Source: Cellulosimicrobium cellulans | GTDB lineage: Bacteria > Actinomycetota > Actinomycetes > Actinomycetales > Cellulomonadaceae | NCBI RefSeq assembly: GCF_016921195.1 | Contig: NZ_JAFGYF010000003.1 | Location: 124,001 to 188,000 of the forward strand | Direction of reading: 5' to 3' | DNA length: 64,000 nt | In this document: one piece after another, positions 47,710-58,092 of the stretch | How the letters are laid out: every line of letters starts with the position of its first letter | How positions within the stretch are numbered: the first letter of the stretch is position 1 | Notes under the pieces: model-generated | Seen by the model: the letters and a program-made list of their open reading frames with translations, nothing else | Told to the model about the DNA's origin: nothing | Databases searched by the model: none | Made by a program: the position numbers and the translations under genes

Positions 47710-49092
47710 TCAGGGGCAGACGCCGGGCTGCAGCTCCTCCTCGACCGGGGTCTCGGGCGTCGTCGTGCCCGGGTCTGTGGTCCCGGGACCCGTCGTGCCC
47801 GGCTCGGTCGTCCCGGGGTCGGTCGTCCCGGGGTCGGTCGTCCCCGGGTCCTCCCCGGTCGCCGGGTCGGTCGTACCGTCCGCGGGTGCCGTCGCGTCGT
47901 CGCGCGGATCGGTGACGGGCTCGTGGCCGGGCGGGGGCGCGTCGTCGATGAGCCTCTGCCAGATCGCGTCGGCCTCCGGCGTCCACTCGACGCGGTTGGC
48001 GTCGCTCGCGGCGTCGACGACCGGCACCTGGGTGAAGACCACCTCGGACGGCTTGATGGCGCGGAGGCTGAACGCGAGGCCTGCGAGCGCCGTCGGGTCC
48101 GCGATGGACGGGTCGGCGCTGATGGAGCTGAGCACGGCCTCGATCACCCCGTAGAGCTGGGGCGAGTTGGTGATGATGTTCTGCGACAGGAGCTCGCGCA
48201 CGGCCGAGTCGATGAACGCCTGCTGGCGTGCGATGCGCGTGAGGTCGGACCCCATCTCGAGGCCCATGCCCGTGCCGTGCCGCGCGCGCAGGAAGCTGAT
48301 CGCCTCGTGGCCGTTGAGCGTGTACTCGCCGGCCGGCAGGTCGAGGGTGCCGTACCGCGGACTCTCCTTGACCGGTTCCGGGAAGCACATGGTCACGCCG
48401 TTGATCGCGTCGACCACGCCGATGACCCCGGTCATCTTGACGACGACGTGGTTGGTGATCGGCACTCCCGTGAGGTCCTGCACGGCGGTGATGGTGCACG
48501 CCGCGGCGTACGTCATGTCGTCGACGCCGCCCGACCCGATCTGGAACGCCTCGTTGAACATCGTGTTGCGCCGCGGGGACGACATCGATCCGTCGGGGAG
48601 GTTGCACGCAGGGAGATCGACGAGCGAGTCGCGCGGGATGGACACGACCTCCATGCGGGTACGGTCGCCGGACACGTGCACGATGAACGTGGTGTCCGAC
48701 CGCATGCCCTCCTCCTCGCCGGCGATCGCGGCGTTCTCGGCGTCGCGGTAGTCCGTCCCCATGACGAGGATGTTGAGCGACTTTCCCGCGAAGGGGTCGG
48801 ACGGGTCCTTGGGCGGCTCGACCGTCGGCCCGCCGACGACGAGGTCCGACACGTCGCTCACGGTGATCTTCGACTTGAGGTCGAGGTACACGGCCCCGGC
48901 CCCCACCGCCACGAACACCAGGGCCCCGGTGAGGACGAGCCCGACGGCCCGCGCGACGCGGTGCGAACGGAGCGCACGCGCGTGGTGCGGGCCGCCGGAA
49001 GGCTTGCCCTCGCCGCTCTTCCGGGAGCGCGTCGTCTGGTGCGCGCGGGGACGCGAGCGCGGGGACGACGAGGCGGGGGCGGTCGTTGGCAC
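47710..49092 (-). CDS. LytR-CpsA-Psr family cell-wall glycopolymer ligase
   Basis: A 460-residue protein with a basic cytoplasmic start, a membrane helix at about 48-70, and an extracellular LCP domain: NILVMGTDYRD, MEVVSIPRDSLVD, MFNEAFQIG, VDAINGVTMCFPEP and ISFLRARHGTGMG, whose Arg and Asp residues hold the pyrophosphate and magnesium. These enzymes attach teichoic acids or arabinogalactan-type polymers to peptidoglycan. The C-terminal ~70 residues are Pro/Thr repeats that probably span the wall. Confidence 0.9.
   Translation of the reverse strand: MPTTAPASSSPRSRPRAHQTTRSRKSGEGKPSGGPHHARALRSHRVARAVGLVLTGALVFVAVGAGAVYLDLKSKITVSDVSDLVVGGPTVEPPKDPSDPFAGKSLNILVMGTDYRDAENAAIAGEEEGMRSDTTFIVHVSGDRTRMEVVSIPRDSLVDLPACNLPDGSMSSPRRNTMFNEAFQIGSGGVDDMTYAAACTITAVQDLTGVPITNHVVVKMTGVIGVVDAINGVTMCFPEPVKESPRYGTLDLPAGEYTLNGHEAISFLRARHGTGMGLEMGSDLTRIARQQAFIDSAVRELLSQNIITNSPQLYGVIEAVLSSISADPSIADPTALAGLAFSLRAIKPSEVVFTQVPVVDAASDANRVEWTPEADAIWQRLIDDAPPPGHEPVTDPRDDATAPADGTTDPATGEDPGTTDPGTTDPGTTEPGTTGPGTTDPGTTTPETPVEEELQPGVCP
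47763..47852 (-). repeat. Pro-Gly-Thr-Thr repeat coding region
   Basis: Six 15-base units such as GTCGTCCCGGGGTCG encode [D/E/G]PGTT repeats at the C-terminus of the LCP protein. Tandem units like these can change copy number by slippage. Confidence 0.7.
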
Positions 49093-49182
49093 GGTCTGAG
49101 GGTAAGGGGTCGCGCGTGGATGCGTGCGCCGAACCAGCAGGAGGACGTGTGAAGGGGCGGCGAAGGACGGGCCTGCGGGGTG

Positions 49183-51432
49183 TCAGCGGTCGCGCACGGC
49201 CGCGACCCCGAGGTCGGGCTGGTCGGTGAAGAACCCGTCCATGCCCGCGTCGAGGAACACGCGGACCTCGCCGGCGAGGTCGCCGTGCGCGGCCGGGTCG
49301 GCGCCGGAGCGGTACTCCGCGGGCAGGAACTGGTTCTCCGCCCGGAAGGTCCATCCGTGGACCTCGAGCCCGGCGCGGTGCGCGTCGCGGATGACGGGCG
49401 TCGGCGTGCCGAGCGTCCCGTCGGCGCGGCGCGGGATCATGACGTTCTTCTCGAGCCCGACGCCGTCCGCGTAGCGCGCGATGTCGCGCAGGCCCGAACG
49501 CGTGACCAGGTCGGCGTAGGTGCGCGGGTCTCCTGCGGCGACGAGGTCGTAGGGGGCGCCGGAGCTGCTGACGAGCTGCGCGAGGTCGACCTTCGTCATG
49601 CGGTCGAGCTCGCGCAGGTTGCCCGTCTCGAACGACTGGACGATGACGGGCGCCTTGCGCGAGTCGAGCCCGGCGTCGCGCAGCGCGGCGACGAGCGGTT
49701 CCTCGAGCGACAGCCCGACCGAGTCGAAGTAGGTCGGGTGCTTGGTCTCGGGGTACACCCCCACCTGCTCCCCGTCGCACGTCTCGGAGTGCCGGGCGAG
49801 GTCGAGGACCTCGGCGAGCGTCGGGACCGGGTAGAGGCCGTCGAACGCCGTGTTCTGCGGGCGGACGGCCGGGATCCGCTCCTTCGCGCGCAGGGTGCGC
49901 AGCTCGGCGAGCGTGAAGTCCTCCGTGAACCACCCGGTGACCGCGGTGCCGTCGATCGTCTTCGTCGTGCGGCGGTCGGCGAACTCGGGGCGCTGCGCGA
50001 CGTCCGTCGTGCCCCCGATCTCGTTCTCGTGCCGGGCGACGAGCACGCCGTCCTTCGTGGCGACGACGTCGGGCTCGATGAAGTCGGCGCACTGGAGGAT
50101 CGCCTGCTCGTACGCGGCGAGCGTGTGCTCGGGGCGGTAGCCGCTCGCGCCGCGGTGCCCGACGACGGTCACGTCGTCGGTCGCGACGCGCTCGCGCCGC
50201 AGGTCGACGAGGACGATCTCGGTGTCGTCCGGGGTGCCGGGCACCCGCGCGTCGTTGCCCGGGTAGTTGTTGTCGTTCGCGAGGAGCAGACGGCCGTCGC
50301 GGAGCTGGACGACGGTCTCGAACGACTGCACGGGCAGCGAGAACGGGTCTCCGGTGCCGTAGCCGTCACCGGCGCCGATGCCGTGCGGGTTCGCGATCTT
50401 CAGCGCGTCGAGCACGAGCTCCTTCTCGAGGTGCCCCGACCGGTCGCTCTCGCCCAGGTCGACCCGGTACACGCGCTTGGTCACGGACTGCGCGCCGTCG
50501 AAGTCGTCGCGCTCGACGAGCAGGATCTCGTCCTCGCCCACCATGAACGCGTCACCGACGACGTTCGCGTCGGTGTCCACGCGGTAGGTCCACGTGCGGT
50601 CGGTGTAGCGACCTGAGCGGGTGTCGAACTGGCGCACGACCCGGTCGCGCGGGTCGTCGCCGACGAGCGCGCCCTCGAGCACGGGGTACAGGAAGCGGCC
50701 GTCACGCGAGCCCGCGAGCGCCTCGAACCCGCGGCTCGACCCGACGAGCGGCGTCTCGCCGGGCGCAAGGTACGGGTTGGCGGGCGACTTGCCGTCGGGG
50801 AACGGCACGGGCGGGGCGAGGAGCGCGCCCGTCGCGTCGACGTGCAGGAGGAAGGGCCCGAACTCCTCTCCGATCCAGAAGGTGCCGTCCTTCGCGCGCA
50901 CGACGGACTCGATGTCGAAGTCGGCCCCGGTGAGGAGCCGCTCCTCGGTGTCCTCGTGGACGATCGGGAAGTCGACGTGGTGGTCGGGGTCGCGCAGCGA
51001 GAGGTGCTCGCCGACCTCGATCTCGCCCGCTCCCCCGCGCGCCGTCTGCCAGTGGGGCGTGACGCGGTAGAGGCGCAGGAGGAAGTCGGCCGAGTTGCCC
51101 TTGGCGCCGAACCCGTTGTCCGGCTGGGCCCAGAACGTTCCGTCGCCGTTGTCGACCATGGCCGAGAAGCCGGGGATCACCTGGCCGTCGAACGGCCCCT
51201 GGCGCCCGTTGGCCGGCGTGACGAGGGCGCCCGACGGCGGACCCTCCTCCAGGTGGTCGGCGGAGAGCGTCGCGCGTGCGACGAGCGTGGGGACGACGAC
51301 GCCTCCACGGTCGGCCGAGGGACGGTGGGCGGGTCCGTGCGCGGACGACGCGACGGCGGCGGACGCGGCCGGCAGCGTCAGCGCCGCGGCGACCAGGGCG
51401 GCGGTGGCCCGGTGTGCTCCTGTGAGTCTCAT
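49183..51432 (-). CDS. secreted fusion: phytase-like domain and glycerophosphodiester phosphodiesterase
   Basis: A 749-residue protein from the ATG at 51432 with a signal peptide (ATAALVAAALTLPAASAAVA). The N-terminal half is an esterase-like phytase beta-propeller: GFSAMVDNGDGTFWAQPDNGFG, FDIESVVRAKDGTFWIGEEFGPF and SRGFEALAGSRDGR. From about residue 440 comes a GDPD TIM barrel: VVGHRGASGYRPEHT with the catalytic His, DFIEPDVVATKDGVLVARHENEI with the metal-binding Glu-x-Asp and second His, and GMDGFFTDQPD at the end. It probably recovers phosphate and glycerol from lipid head groups. Confidence 0.85.
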   Translation of the reverse strand: MRLTGAHRATAALVAAALTLPAASAAVASSAHGPAHRPSADRGGVVVPTLVARATLSADHLEEGPPSGALVTPANGRQGPFDGQVIPGFSAMVDNGDGTFWAQPDNGFGAKGNSADFLLRLYRVTPHWQTARGGAGEIEVGEHLSLRDPDHHVDFPIVHEDTEERLLTGADFDIESVVRAKDGTFWIGEEFGPFLLHVDATGALLAPPVPFPDGKSPANPYLAPGETPLVGSSRGFEALAGSRDGRFLYPVLEGALVGDDPRDRVVRQFDTRSGRYTDRTWTYRVDTDANVVGDAFMVGEDEILLVERDDFDGAQSVTKRVYRVDLGESDRSGHLEKELVLDALKIANPHGIGAGDGYGTGDPFSLPVQSFETVVQLRDGRLLLANDNNYPGNDARVPGTPDDTEIVLVDLRRERVATDDVTVVGHRGASGYRPEHTLAAYEQAILQCADFIEPDVVATKDGVLVARHENEIGGTTDVAQRPEFADRRTTKTIDGTAVTGWFTEDFTLAELRTLRAKERIPAVRPQNTAFDGLYPVPTLAEVLDLARHSETCDGEQVGVYPETKHPTYFDSVGLSLEEPLVAALRDAGLDSRKAPVIVQSFETGNLRELDRMTKVDLAQLVSSSGAPYDLVAAGDPRTYADLVTRSGLRDIARYADGVGLEKNVMIPRRADGTLGTPTPVIRDAHRAGLEVHGWTFRAENQFLPAEYRSGADPAAHGDLAGEVRVFLDAGMDGFFTDQPDLGVAAVRDR

Positions 51433-51516
51433 GTCTTCCAGCAAAGTCCCGGACCGGGACGCACGCATGCACACGAGCGGACGGTGGGGTGTCCGTCGCG
51501 TGAACGCCCGGCGCGC

Positions 51517-52761
51517 TCAGACGGGCGTGTGCCACCCACCGCGGCGGAACGCGGGCGTGGCGAGCGCGAGGACGAGGAGCGATGCGACGACCGCGCCGAG
51601 CATGACGCCGGCCATCGCGACGGCGTCGCCCCCGAGCACGCCGACGAGCGGGCTCACGAGCCCGGCGACGCCGGACTGGAACGCCCCGATGACGGCGGCG
51701 GCGGTCCCGGCGATCTCGCCGTGGCGGGTGAGCGCGAGCGCCGAGGCGTTCGCGGGGATCATGCCCTGCATCGACAGGACGAGGAACAGGGCGGCGACGA
51801 TGCCGACGATCCCGCCCGCGCCGGTCAGTGCGACCACGAGCAGCCCCGCCGTGAACACCCCCTGCACGACGAGCGCGACGCGCAGCAGACGCATGGGCGC
51901 CACGCGGCGCACGAGGGCGGCGTTCGCCTGCGCGGAGAGCACGAGGCCGACGCCGTTGACCGCGAACAGCAGCGCGAACTGGCTGTGGCTGAGCCCGTAC
52001 CCCTCCTGGAGCACGAACGGCGAGCCGACGACGTAGCTCATGAGCACGGCCTGGCCGAGCCCGGGCAGGACGGCGAGCGCGACGAAGTGGCGGTCGCGCA
52101 GGAGGCTCGCGTAGCCGCGCAGGACGGTGCGCGCTCCGGCGGGGCGCCGCCGCTCGACCGGGAGCGACTCCGGCATCCAGAGCAGCACGACGGCGGCGAG
52201 CGCGAGCCCGGCGGCCGCGAGCACCCAGAACACCGCGTGCCACGACGCGTGCGTGCCGATGAACGACCCGAGCGACGGCGCCAGGAGGGGCGCGAGCCCG
52301 ATGACGAGCATGAGCCGCGAGAGGATGCGCGCGGCGTCGGAGCCGGTGAAGCGGTCGCGGATGGCGGCGATCGCGACGACCGACGCGGACGCGTTGAAGA
52401 AGCCCTGGAGCACGCGCAGCCCGATGAGGATCCCGATGTTGGGGGCCATCGCGCACAGGATCGAGGTCACGACGTGCAGCGCGAGCCCCACGAGCACGGG
52501 CAGGCGGCGGCCGTACCGGTCGGAGAGGGGCCCGATGACGAGCTGCCCGACGGCCCCGCCGACGAGCATCGCGGAGAGCGTGAGCTGCGCGAGGGAGTCC
52601 GGCGCCCCGAGGTCCGTGCCGACCTCGGGCAGCAGCGGGAGGTACATGTCGACCGTGAGCGCGGGGAGCGTGGCGAGCGCGCCGAGGAGCAGCACCCAGC
52701 GGGCGGACGATCTCGGTCGGGGCACGGCGGGGTCGACCGAGGAGGAGGGCATGGCGTCCAT
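51517..52761 (-). CDS. MFS drug exporter, Bcr/CflA family
   Basis: A 414-residue transporter with about 12 membrane helices. TVDMYLPLLPEVG in helix 1 and IGPLSDRYGRRLPVL between helices 2 and 3 are family signatures, and GFFNASASVVAIAAIRDRF and GSFIGTHASWHAVFWV continue the pattern. Bcr/CflA proteins expel small drugs or sulfonamides using protons. A second ATG lies three codons later. The long open frame upstream is only a shadow of the divergent gene. Confidence 0.85.
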   Translation of the reverse strand: MDAMPSSSVDPAVPRPRSSARWVLLLGALATLPALTVDMYLPLLPEVGTDLGAPDSLAQLTLSAMLVGGAVGQLVIGPLSDRYGRRLPVLVGLALHVVTSILCAMAPNIGILIGLRVLQGFFNASASVVAIAAIRDRFTGSDAARILSRLMLVIGLAPLLAPSLGSFIGTHASWHAVFWVLAAAGLALAAVVLLWMPESLPVERRRPAGARTVLRGYASLLRDRHFVALAVLPGLGQAVLMSYVVGSPFVLQEGYGLSHSQFALLFAVNGVGLVLSAQANAALVRRVAPMRLLRVALVVQGVFTAGLLVVALTGAGGIVGIVAALFLVLSMQGMIPANASALALTRHGEIAGTAAAVIGAFQSGVAGLVSPLVGVLGGDAVAMAGVMLGAVVASLLVLALATPAFRRGGWHTPV

Positions 52762-52854
52762 CGTATCGATTCGATCGCGCGGGACGAGGCGCTTCCCGCG
52801 TGAGCCTGCTCTCCCTCGCCCCCGCGCGTGGGTGGCGTGCGGCAGGCTGGAGGC

Positions 52855-53622
52855 ATGTGCGGACGCTATGCCTCCTTCCGGGACGCGCAGGACCTCGCGG
52901 ACGAGTTCGCGATCGCGGACGTCGCCGACGACGCGCGGCTCCTGCCGCCGTCGTGGAACCTCGCGCCCACCGACCCCGTGCGGATCGTCGTCGAGCGCGC
53001 GGCCAAGGACACGGGCGAGGTCCGGCGCTCGCTGCGGGTGGCGCGCTGGGGCCTCGTGCCGTCGTGGTCCAAGGACCCCAAGGGCGGCGCGCGCATGATC
53101 AACGCGCGCGCGGAGTCGATCCTCGACAAGCCGGCGTTCGCCAGGCCGTTCGGCGTCCGCCGCTGCCTCGTGCCCGCGGACGGGTACTACGAGTGGCGCG
53201 TCCTGCCCGACGGCGCGTCCCCGGCCGGGTCCGCGGGCGCGCCCGCGCGCCGGGGCAAGGTGCCCAAGCAGCCGTACTGGATCGCGCCGGGCGACGGCGG
53301 GAGCGCCGCGTTCGCCGGGCTCTACGAGTTCTGGCGCGACCGGGGCAAGGCGGACGACGACCCCGACCGCTGGCTCGTCTCGACGACGATCATCACGACG
53401 GACGCGGCGCCGTACCTCGCCGAGATCCACGACCGCATGCCGCTCGCTCTGCCCGCCGACGCCTGGGACGCGTGGCTCGACCCGGCGGTCGACGCCCGCG
53501 GGGCGGCCGACCTGCTCGGGCTGGGCGGCCCGCACGACGACGTCCCGATGGTCGCCCGGGAGATCTCGACCCTGGTCAACTCGGTGACGAACGACGGGCC
53601 CGGCCTGCTCGAGGCCGTCTGA
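52855..53622 (+). CDS. SRAP-domain protein (HMCES/YedK), abasic-site protection
   Basis: A 255-residue protein from the ATG at 52855. The start MCGRYASF places Cys2 as the residue that bonds to abasic DNA once Met is removed. NLAPTDPVRIV, RWGLVPSWSKDPKGG, MINARAESILDK, GYYEWRVL (Glu) and IHDRMPLAL (His) make up the rest of the active site. Such proteins shield abasic sites in single-stranded DNA. The insertion at about 120-140 is unusual and Gly/Ala-rich. Confidence 0.92.
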   Translation: MCGRYASFRDAQDLADEFAIADVADDARLLPPSWNLAPTDPVRIVVERAAKDTGEVRRSLRVARWGLVPSWSKDPKGGARMINARAESILDKPAFARPFGVRRCLVPADGYYEWRVLPDGASPAGSAGAPARRGKVPKQPYWIAPGDGGSAAFAGLYEFWRDRGKADDDPDRWLVSTTIITTDAAPYLAEIHDRMPLALPADAWDAWLDPAVDARGAADLLGLGGPHDDVPMVAREISTLVNSVTNDGPGLLEAV

Positions 53623-53663
53623 CGCCCGGGCGCCGGCGCACGCAGGGCCCGTGAGCGCGGGTC

Positions 53664-54755
53664 TCAGCCCCGATAGGCCCACTGGAGGCGGACGGGCTCG
53701 ATCGTGCCGAGCCCCTGCACCTCGGTCTCGGGCTGCGCCGTGAGCGCGAAGCGCTGGTCCCCCGCGAGCAGGCCGGCCGTGTCGCGGTCGACGAGGACCG
53801 TCGTCGGCTCGGCGATGTCGACCAGGCGGGCGGCGAGGTTGACGCTCGGCCCGAACACGTCGCCGAACCGCGACAGCACACGGCCCCACACGAGGCTGAC
53901 CCGGACGGGCGGGACGTCGACGTCCTCCTCCCTGCCCCCGGCCGCGGCCAGGCCCAGCGCGACGCGGGCCCCGGTCGCGACGTCGTCGGCCACGTAGAGC
54001 ACCGCGTCACCGATCGTCTTGACGACGCGCCCGCCCGCGGCCGTGATGACGTCGCGCGCGCTCGTCTCGAAGAGCTGGACGAACTCGGCGAGCTCGCTCG
54101 ACCCCAGCCCGCGCGTGCGCTGCGTGAAGGACACGATGTCCGCGAACCCGACCGCGCGCGGGAGCGGGAGCTCGTGCTCGTCGACCGCGGTGGCACGCGC
54201 GTCCGAGAACTCGACCGCGAAGCGTCCGGCGACCGCCGCGAGCTGGCGGCGCCAGGCGTGGAGAAGCTGCTCCTCGAGGACCGGCGCGAGCTCGGGCAGC
54301 CGGTCGAGCACGAGCAGGCGCGCGCTCGTGTCGTCGAGTTCGAACCGGCGCGTCATGTGCTCCACGAGCGCCTCGACCTGCCAGAGCACGAGCCGCTCGG
54401 TCGTGTGGCCTGTCGAGCGGATGAGGGTCGTCAGCGCCCGCTGGTCGAGCTCCTCCGCCTCGGCGAACGCGAACACGTCCGCGAGCGCCTGCGCGTCCTT
54501 CTCGGTGAAGGCGTGCTCCTCGCCCTCCGTGAGCGGGAGGCCGAGCGCCTGCCAGTAGGCACGCACCCGCTGCTCGTCGACCCCGGCGCGCTCCGCGAGC
54601 CGCTCGACCGTGAGGGTCCGCGGACCACCCAGGAGCGCCTCGTCGAGCACGGCCTCGGTGGCGGGAGACGTGGCGTCCGGATCCGGCTCGGCGCTCCGCT
54701 CGGGCGTCACGGTCGGGGTGGTGACGGGCTCGTTCTGCTCAGGGTCCACGGGCAC
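53664..54755 (-). CDS. class III adenylate/guanylate cyclase-like protein
   Basis: A 363-residue protein from a GTG. A disordered acidic start is followed by an all-helical regulatory domain (about 40-180; [39 protein letters not shown]), as in actinobacterial pH-sensing or autoinhibited cyclases. The catalytic domain begins near 195: [18 protein letters not shown] and [14 protein letters not shown] supply the two metal-binding Asp, and [17 protein letters not shown] the Asn/Arg for catalysis. No membrane helix. cAMP output is inferred. Confidence 0.87.
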   Translation of the reverse strand: MPVDPEQNEPVTTPTVTPERSAEPDPDATSPATEAVLDEALLGGPRTLTVERLAERAGVDEQRVRAYWQALGLPLTEGEEHAFTEKDAQALADVFAFAEAEELDQRALTTLIRSTGHTTERLVLWQVEALVEHMTRRFELDDTSARLLVLDRLPELAPVLEEQLLHAWRRQLAAVAGRFAVEFSDARATAVDEHELPLPRAVGFADIVSFTQRTRGLGSSELAEFVQLFETSARDVITAAGGRVVKTIGDAVLYVADDVATGARVALGLAAAGGREEDVDVPPVRVSLVWGRVLSRFGDVFGPSVNLAARLVDIAEPTTVLVDRDTAGLLAGDQRFALTAQPETEVQGLGTIEPVRLQWAYRG

Positions 54756-54859
54756 CCGGCGATCCTATTCCTCGGCTCGGGTCGGCGAGATCGGCACGCG
54801 TGCGACGTCGGCACGCGTGCCGATCTCGTCCCGGACCGCCGATCTGGTCGCCGGCACCG

Positions 54860-55735
54860 TCAGTCGTGCGGGCGCAGGTGGTGGACGTCGCCGCTGTGGT
54901 GGACGCGCTCCGTCCCGTCGTCCTCGCGCACCACCAGGCCGCCGTCGGGCGCGAGCCCGGTCGCGAGCCCGACGACGTCGCCGCCGCCGACACGCTCGAC
55001 GCGCACGCGCGTGCCGAGCGTGGCGCTGACCTCGGCGCAGTCGGTGTCGAGCCCTGCGGCGCGCGCGTCTCCCCCGGACTCCTGCCAGCGCCCGAGGATC
55101 TCGCCGAACGCCTCGTGGAGGGCGACGAGCACGACCTCCCGGTCCGCCGTCGCGGCGCCCGCGAGGGTGAGGGACGTGGCCGTGACGACGGGCAGCTCGT
55201 CGCGCCGCTGCGAGACGTTGAGGCCCACGCCGACGACGACTCCGCCGTCCGGCAGCACCTCGGCGAGGATGCCGGCCACCTTGCGCAGAGGTGCGGGCGT
55301 GCCCGCGCCCGGGTCGGGCACGAGGACGTCGTTCGGCCACTTCACGACGGCGTCCACCCCGGCGGTCGCGCGCAGCGCGCGGGCGGTCGCGAGCCCGGCG
55401 AGGAGCGGGAGCCAGCTCAGCGACCCGCGCGGCACGTCGGGGCGCAGGAGGAGCGAGCCGAGGAGCGCGGCGCGCGGCGGGGTCGTCCACGAGCGGCCCA
55501 GCCGGCCTCGACCACCCGGCTGGTGCTCGGCGACGAGGAGCGCGGGTGCGGGCCAGGCACCGGGGTCCTCGGCGACGGCGCGCGCGAGCTCGGCGTTGGT
55601 CGAGGCGGACTCGGCCACGACCTCCAGCCGCGCGAGCGGACCCGCGGGCGCCACCAGGAGCTCCCGGAGGAACTCGGCCCGCAGCCCGGGCCGCTCGCCG
55701 TCGGGCCGGGACTCGTCGTCACGCGCGCTCGCCAT
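54860..55735 (-). CDS. birA: biotin--acetyl-CoA-carboxylase ligase
   Basis: A 291-residue protein; the ATG at 55735 has GGGAGG nine bases upstream. [16 protein letters not shown] and [14 protein letters not shown] form the biotinyl-adenylate loop (GRGRxGR), VKWPNDVLV is the family hallmark, and [14 protein letters not shown] and the small C-terminal SH3-like domain follow. There is no N-terminal repressor domain. It loads biotin onto the carboxylase alpha chain encoded at the right edge. Confidence 0.93.
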   Translation of the reverse strand: MASARDDESRPDGERPGLRAEFLRELLVAPAGPLARLEVVAESASTNAELARAVAEDPGAWPAPALLVAEHQPGGRGRLGRSWTTPPRAALLGSLLLRPDVPRGSLSWLPLLAGLATARALRATAGVDAVVKWPNDVLVPDPGAGTPAPLRKVAGILAEVLPDGGVVVGVGLNVSQRRDELPVVTATSLTLAGAATADREVVLVALHEAFGEILGRWQESGGDARAAGLDTDCAEVSATLGTRVRVERVGGGDVVGLATGLAPDGGLVVREDDGTERVHHSGDVHHLRPHD

Positions 55736-55895
55736 GCCCGTCATCCTCCCGCACGCGTCCGCCCCGGCACGAGCGCCGCCGTCACGGCCCGCCACGGGCG
55801 CGCGACGGGTTTGTGGACACCCACCAAGACGGGCCCCCGGCGTGCTGGCGACGCCCGCATCGAGTTGGTGCCACCCGCCAACTAGGCTCGGGTCC

Positions 55896-57527
55896 GTGAC
55901 GGAATCTGCGACGACCTCGCCCGCGACGACCGAGCACGCCGACGCACCCCACCTCGTGGGCACCGCGGCCAAGCTCGCCGACCTCGACCGCCGCCGTGCC
56001 GAGGCGACCGAGCTGCCCGAGGAGGCGGCGCGGACCAAGCAGCACGCGCGCGGCAAGAAGACGGCGCGCGAGCGCATCGAGGCGCTGCTCGACGAGGGCA
56101 GCTTCGTCGAGCTCGACGCGTTCGCGAAGCACCGCTCGCACAACTTCGGCCTGGAGAAGAAGCGCCTGGCGGGCGACGGCGTCGTCGTGGGCCACGGCAC
56201 GATCGACGGCCGCCAGGTGTGCGTGTACTCGCAGGACTTCACGGTGTTCGGCGGGAGCCTCGGCGAGGTCCACGGGCAGAAGATCACCAAGGTGCAGGAC
56301 CTCGCGCTGCGCACCGGGGTGCCGCTCATCGGCATCTCCGACGGCGGCGGCGCGCGCATCCAGGAAGGTGTCGCCGCGCTCACGCAGTTCGCGGAGATCT
56401 TCCGCCGCAACGTCGCGTCGTCGGGCGTGATCCCGCAGATCTCGCTCATCCTCGGCCCGAGCGCGGGCGGTGCGGTGTACTCCCCCGCCCTCACGGACTT
56501 CATCGTCATGGCCGACAAGACGTCGAACATGTTCATCACCGGGCCGGACGTGATCCGCGCCGTGACGGGCGAGGACGTGGGCTTCGAGGAGCTCGGGGGC
56601 GGCCTGACGCACAACGAGAAGTCCGGCGTCGCGCACTACCTCGGGGCCGACGAGGACGACGCGATCGACTACGTGCGCCACCTCGTGTCGTACCTGCCGC
56701 AGAACAACCTCTCGGACGCGCCGTCGTTCCCGCCCGAGGACGTCGAGCTCGACGTCACCGAGCAGGACCTCGAGCTCGACGCGCTCGTGCCCGACTCGGA
56801 CTCGCAGCCGTACGACATGCGCACGGTGATCGAGCACGTGCTCGACGAGGGCGCGTTCCTCGAGGTGCAGCCGCTGTTCGCGAAGAACGTGCTCGTCGGG
56901 TTCGGGCACGTGGAGGGCCAGTCGGTCGGCGTCGTCGCGAACCAGCCGCTCGCGATGGCGGGCACGCTCGACATCGACGCGGCCGAGAAGGCGGCGCGGT
57001 TCGTCCGCACGTGCGACGCGTTCAACATCCCCGTGCTCACGCTCGTGGACGTCCCCGGCTTCCTGCCGGGCGTCGACCAGGAGCACCAGGGCATCATCCG
57101 CCGGGGCGCGAAGCTCATCTACGCCTACGCCGAGGCGACCGTCCCGCTCGTCACCGTCATCACCCGCAAGGCGTACGGCGGCGCGTACATCGTCATGGGC
57201 TCCAAGCAGCTCGGCGCCGACGTCAACCTCGCGTGGCCGACGGCGCAGGTCGCCGTGATGGGCGCGGGCGGCGCGGTGAACATCCTCCAGCGGGCGGCGC
57301 TCAAGCGTGCGGCCGACGCCGGCGAGGACGTCGAGACGGAGCGCGCCCGGCTCGTCGCCGAGTACGAGGACGCGATCGTCAACCCGTGGGACGCCGCGGA
57401 GCGCGGCTACGTGGACGCGGTGATCCGCCCGTCCGAGACCCGGGTGCAGGTCGTGCGTGCGCTGCGGGCGCTGCGCACCAAGCGCGCGAGCCTGCCGCCC
57501 AAGAAGCACGGCAACATCCCGCTGTGA
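55896..57527 (+). CDS. acyl-CoA carboxylase beta subunit (AccD/PccB)
   Basis: A 543-residue carboxyltransferase from a GTG. It shows the two crotonase-like halves: [47 protein letters not shown] and [15 protein letters not shown] in the first, and [45 protein letters not shown] and [13 protein letters not shown] in the second. The Gly-Gly oxyanion holes are in [13 protein letters not shown] and RKAYGGAYI. It moves CO2 from biotin to acetyl- or propionyl-CoA; the usual split by one residue cannot be settled here. Confidence 0.93.
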   Translation: MTESATTSPATTEHADAPHLVGTAAKLADLDRRRAEATELPEEAARTKQHARGKKTARERIEALLDEGSFVELDAFAKHRSHNFGLEKKRLAGDGVVVGHGTIDGRQVCVYSQDFTVFGGSLGEVHGQKITKVQDLALRTGVPLIGISDGGGARIQEGVAALTQFAEIFRRNVASSGVIPQISLILGPSAGGAVYSPALTDFIVMADKTSNMFITGPDVIRAVTGEDVGFEELGGGLTHNEKSGVAHYLGADEDDAIDYVRHLVSYLPQNNLSDAPSFPPEDVELDVTEQDLELDALVPDSDSQPYDMRTVIEHVLDEGAFLEVQPLFAKNVLVGFGHVEGQSVGVVANQPLAMAGTLDIDAAEKAARFVRTCDAFNIPVLTLVDVPGFLPGVDQEHQGIIRRGAKLIYAYAEATVPLVTVITRKAYGGAYIVMGSKQLGADVNLAWPTAQVAVMGAGGAVNILQRAALKRAADAGEDVETERARLVAEYEDAIVNPWDAAERGYVDAVIRPSETRVQVVRALRALRTKRASLPPKKHGNIPL

Positions 57528-57576
57528 CCGCGAGCGAGCACGAGCACCCCACGAGCCTCGCGAGGGAGGACCAGGA

Positions 57577-58092
57577 ATGAGCCACGACGACGCCACGCAC
57601 GGGCCCGTGCCGCTCGGGTCGGTGGACCCGGCGCCGCTGCACGCCGCGGTCGACGCGCTCACGGCGGCGCTGCACGAGTACGTCGAGACGGCCGTCGGGG
57701 TACGGGCCGAGTTCGGGGCGTCCGAGGCGGACGAGGACCCGCGCGTCCTCGCGCTCGAGGGCCGCATCGGCGCGCTCAACGCCCGGCTGTTCGACGAGCT
57801 GCACGGCGCGCTCGGCATCCACGCCGACCTCACGACGTCGGTGTGGGACCCGGGCACCGACGAGGAGGTCGACGACGACGCCTCGCCGGCCGACGTGCAG
57901 GACGACACCTTCACGCTCGACTACGTCGTCATGACGCACCCCGGCGGGCCGGACCTCGACGACGTCGTCGGGCTCCTGGACCGGTGGGGTCACGAGGCGC
58001 GCGAGCGGCTCGTCGAGGCGGGCTACGCCGTCCCCGAGTGGGGCGTGGGTCGCGGGGCCGACGACCACGACCACGACGAGGACGACGAGTGA
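57577..58092 (+). CDS. acidic protein of unknown function in the carboxylase operon
   Basis: A 171-residue protein from the ATG at 57577 with GAGGGAGGACCAGGA upstream. It is strongly acidic, with a helical start (APLHAAVDALTAALHEYVET), a conserved-looking middle (TLDYVVMTHPGGPDLDDVVGLLDRWGHEARERLVEAGYAVPEW) and a terminal DDHDHDEDDE that could bind metal. It lies between the beta and epsilon chains and overlaps the latter by four bases. No family is recognised. Confidence 0.75.
   Translation: MSHDDATHGPVPLGSVDPAPLHAAVDALTAALHEYVETAVGVRAEFGASEADEDPRVLALEGRIGALNARLFDELHGALGIHADLTTSVWDPGTDEEVDDDASPADVQDDTFTLDYVVMTHPGGPDLDDVVGLLDRWGHEARERLVEAGYAVPEWGVGRGADDHDHDEDDE

Noticed and set aside
54174-55895. 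A forward open frame continuing upstream of the carboxylase beta gene for about 570 codons
   Set aside because: It is antisense to the cyclase and birA genes; the GTG at 55896 gives the family N-terminus.
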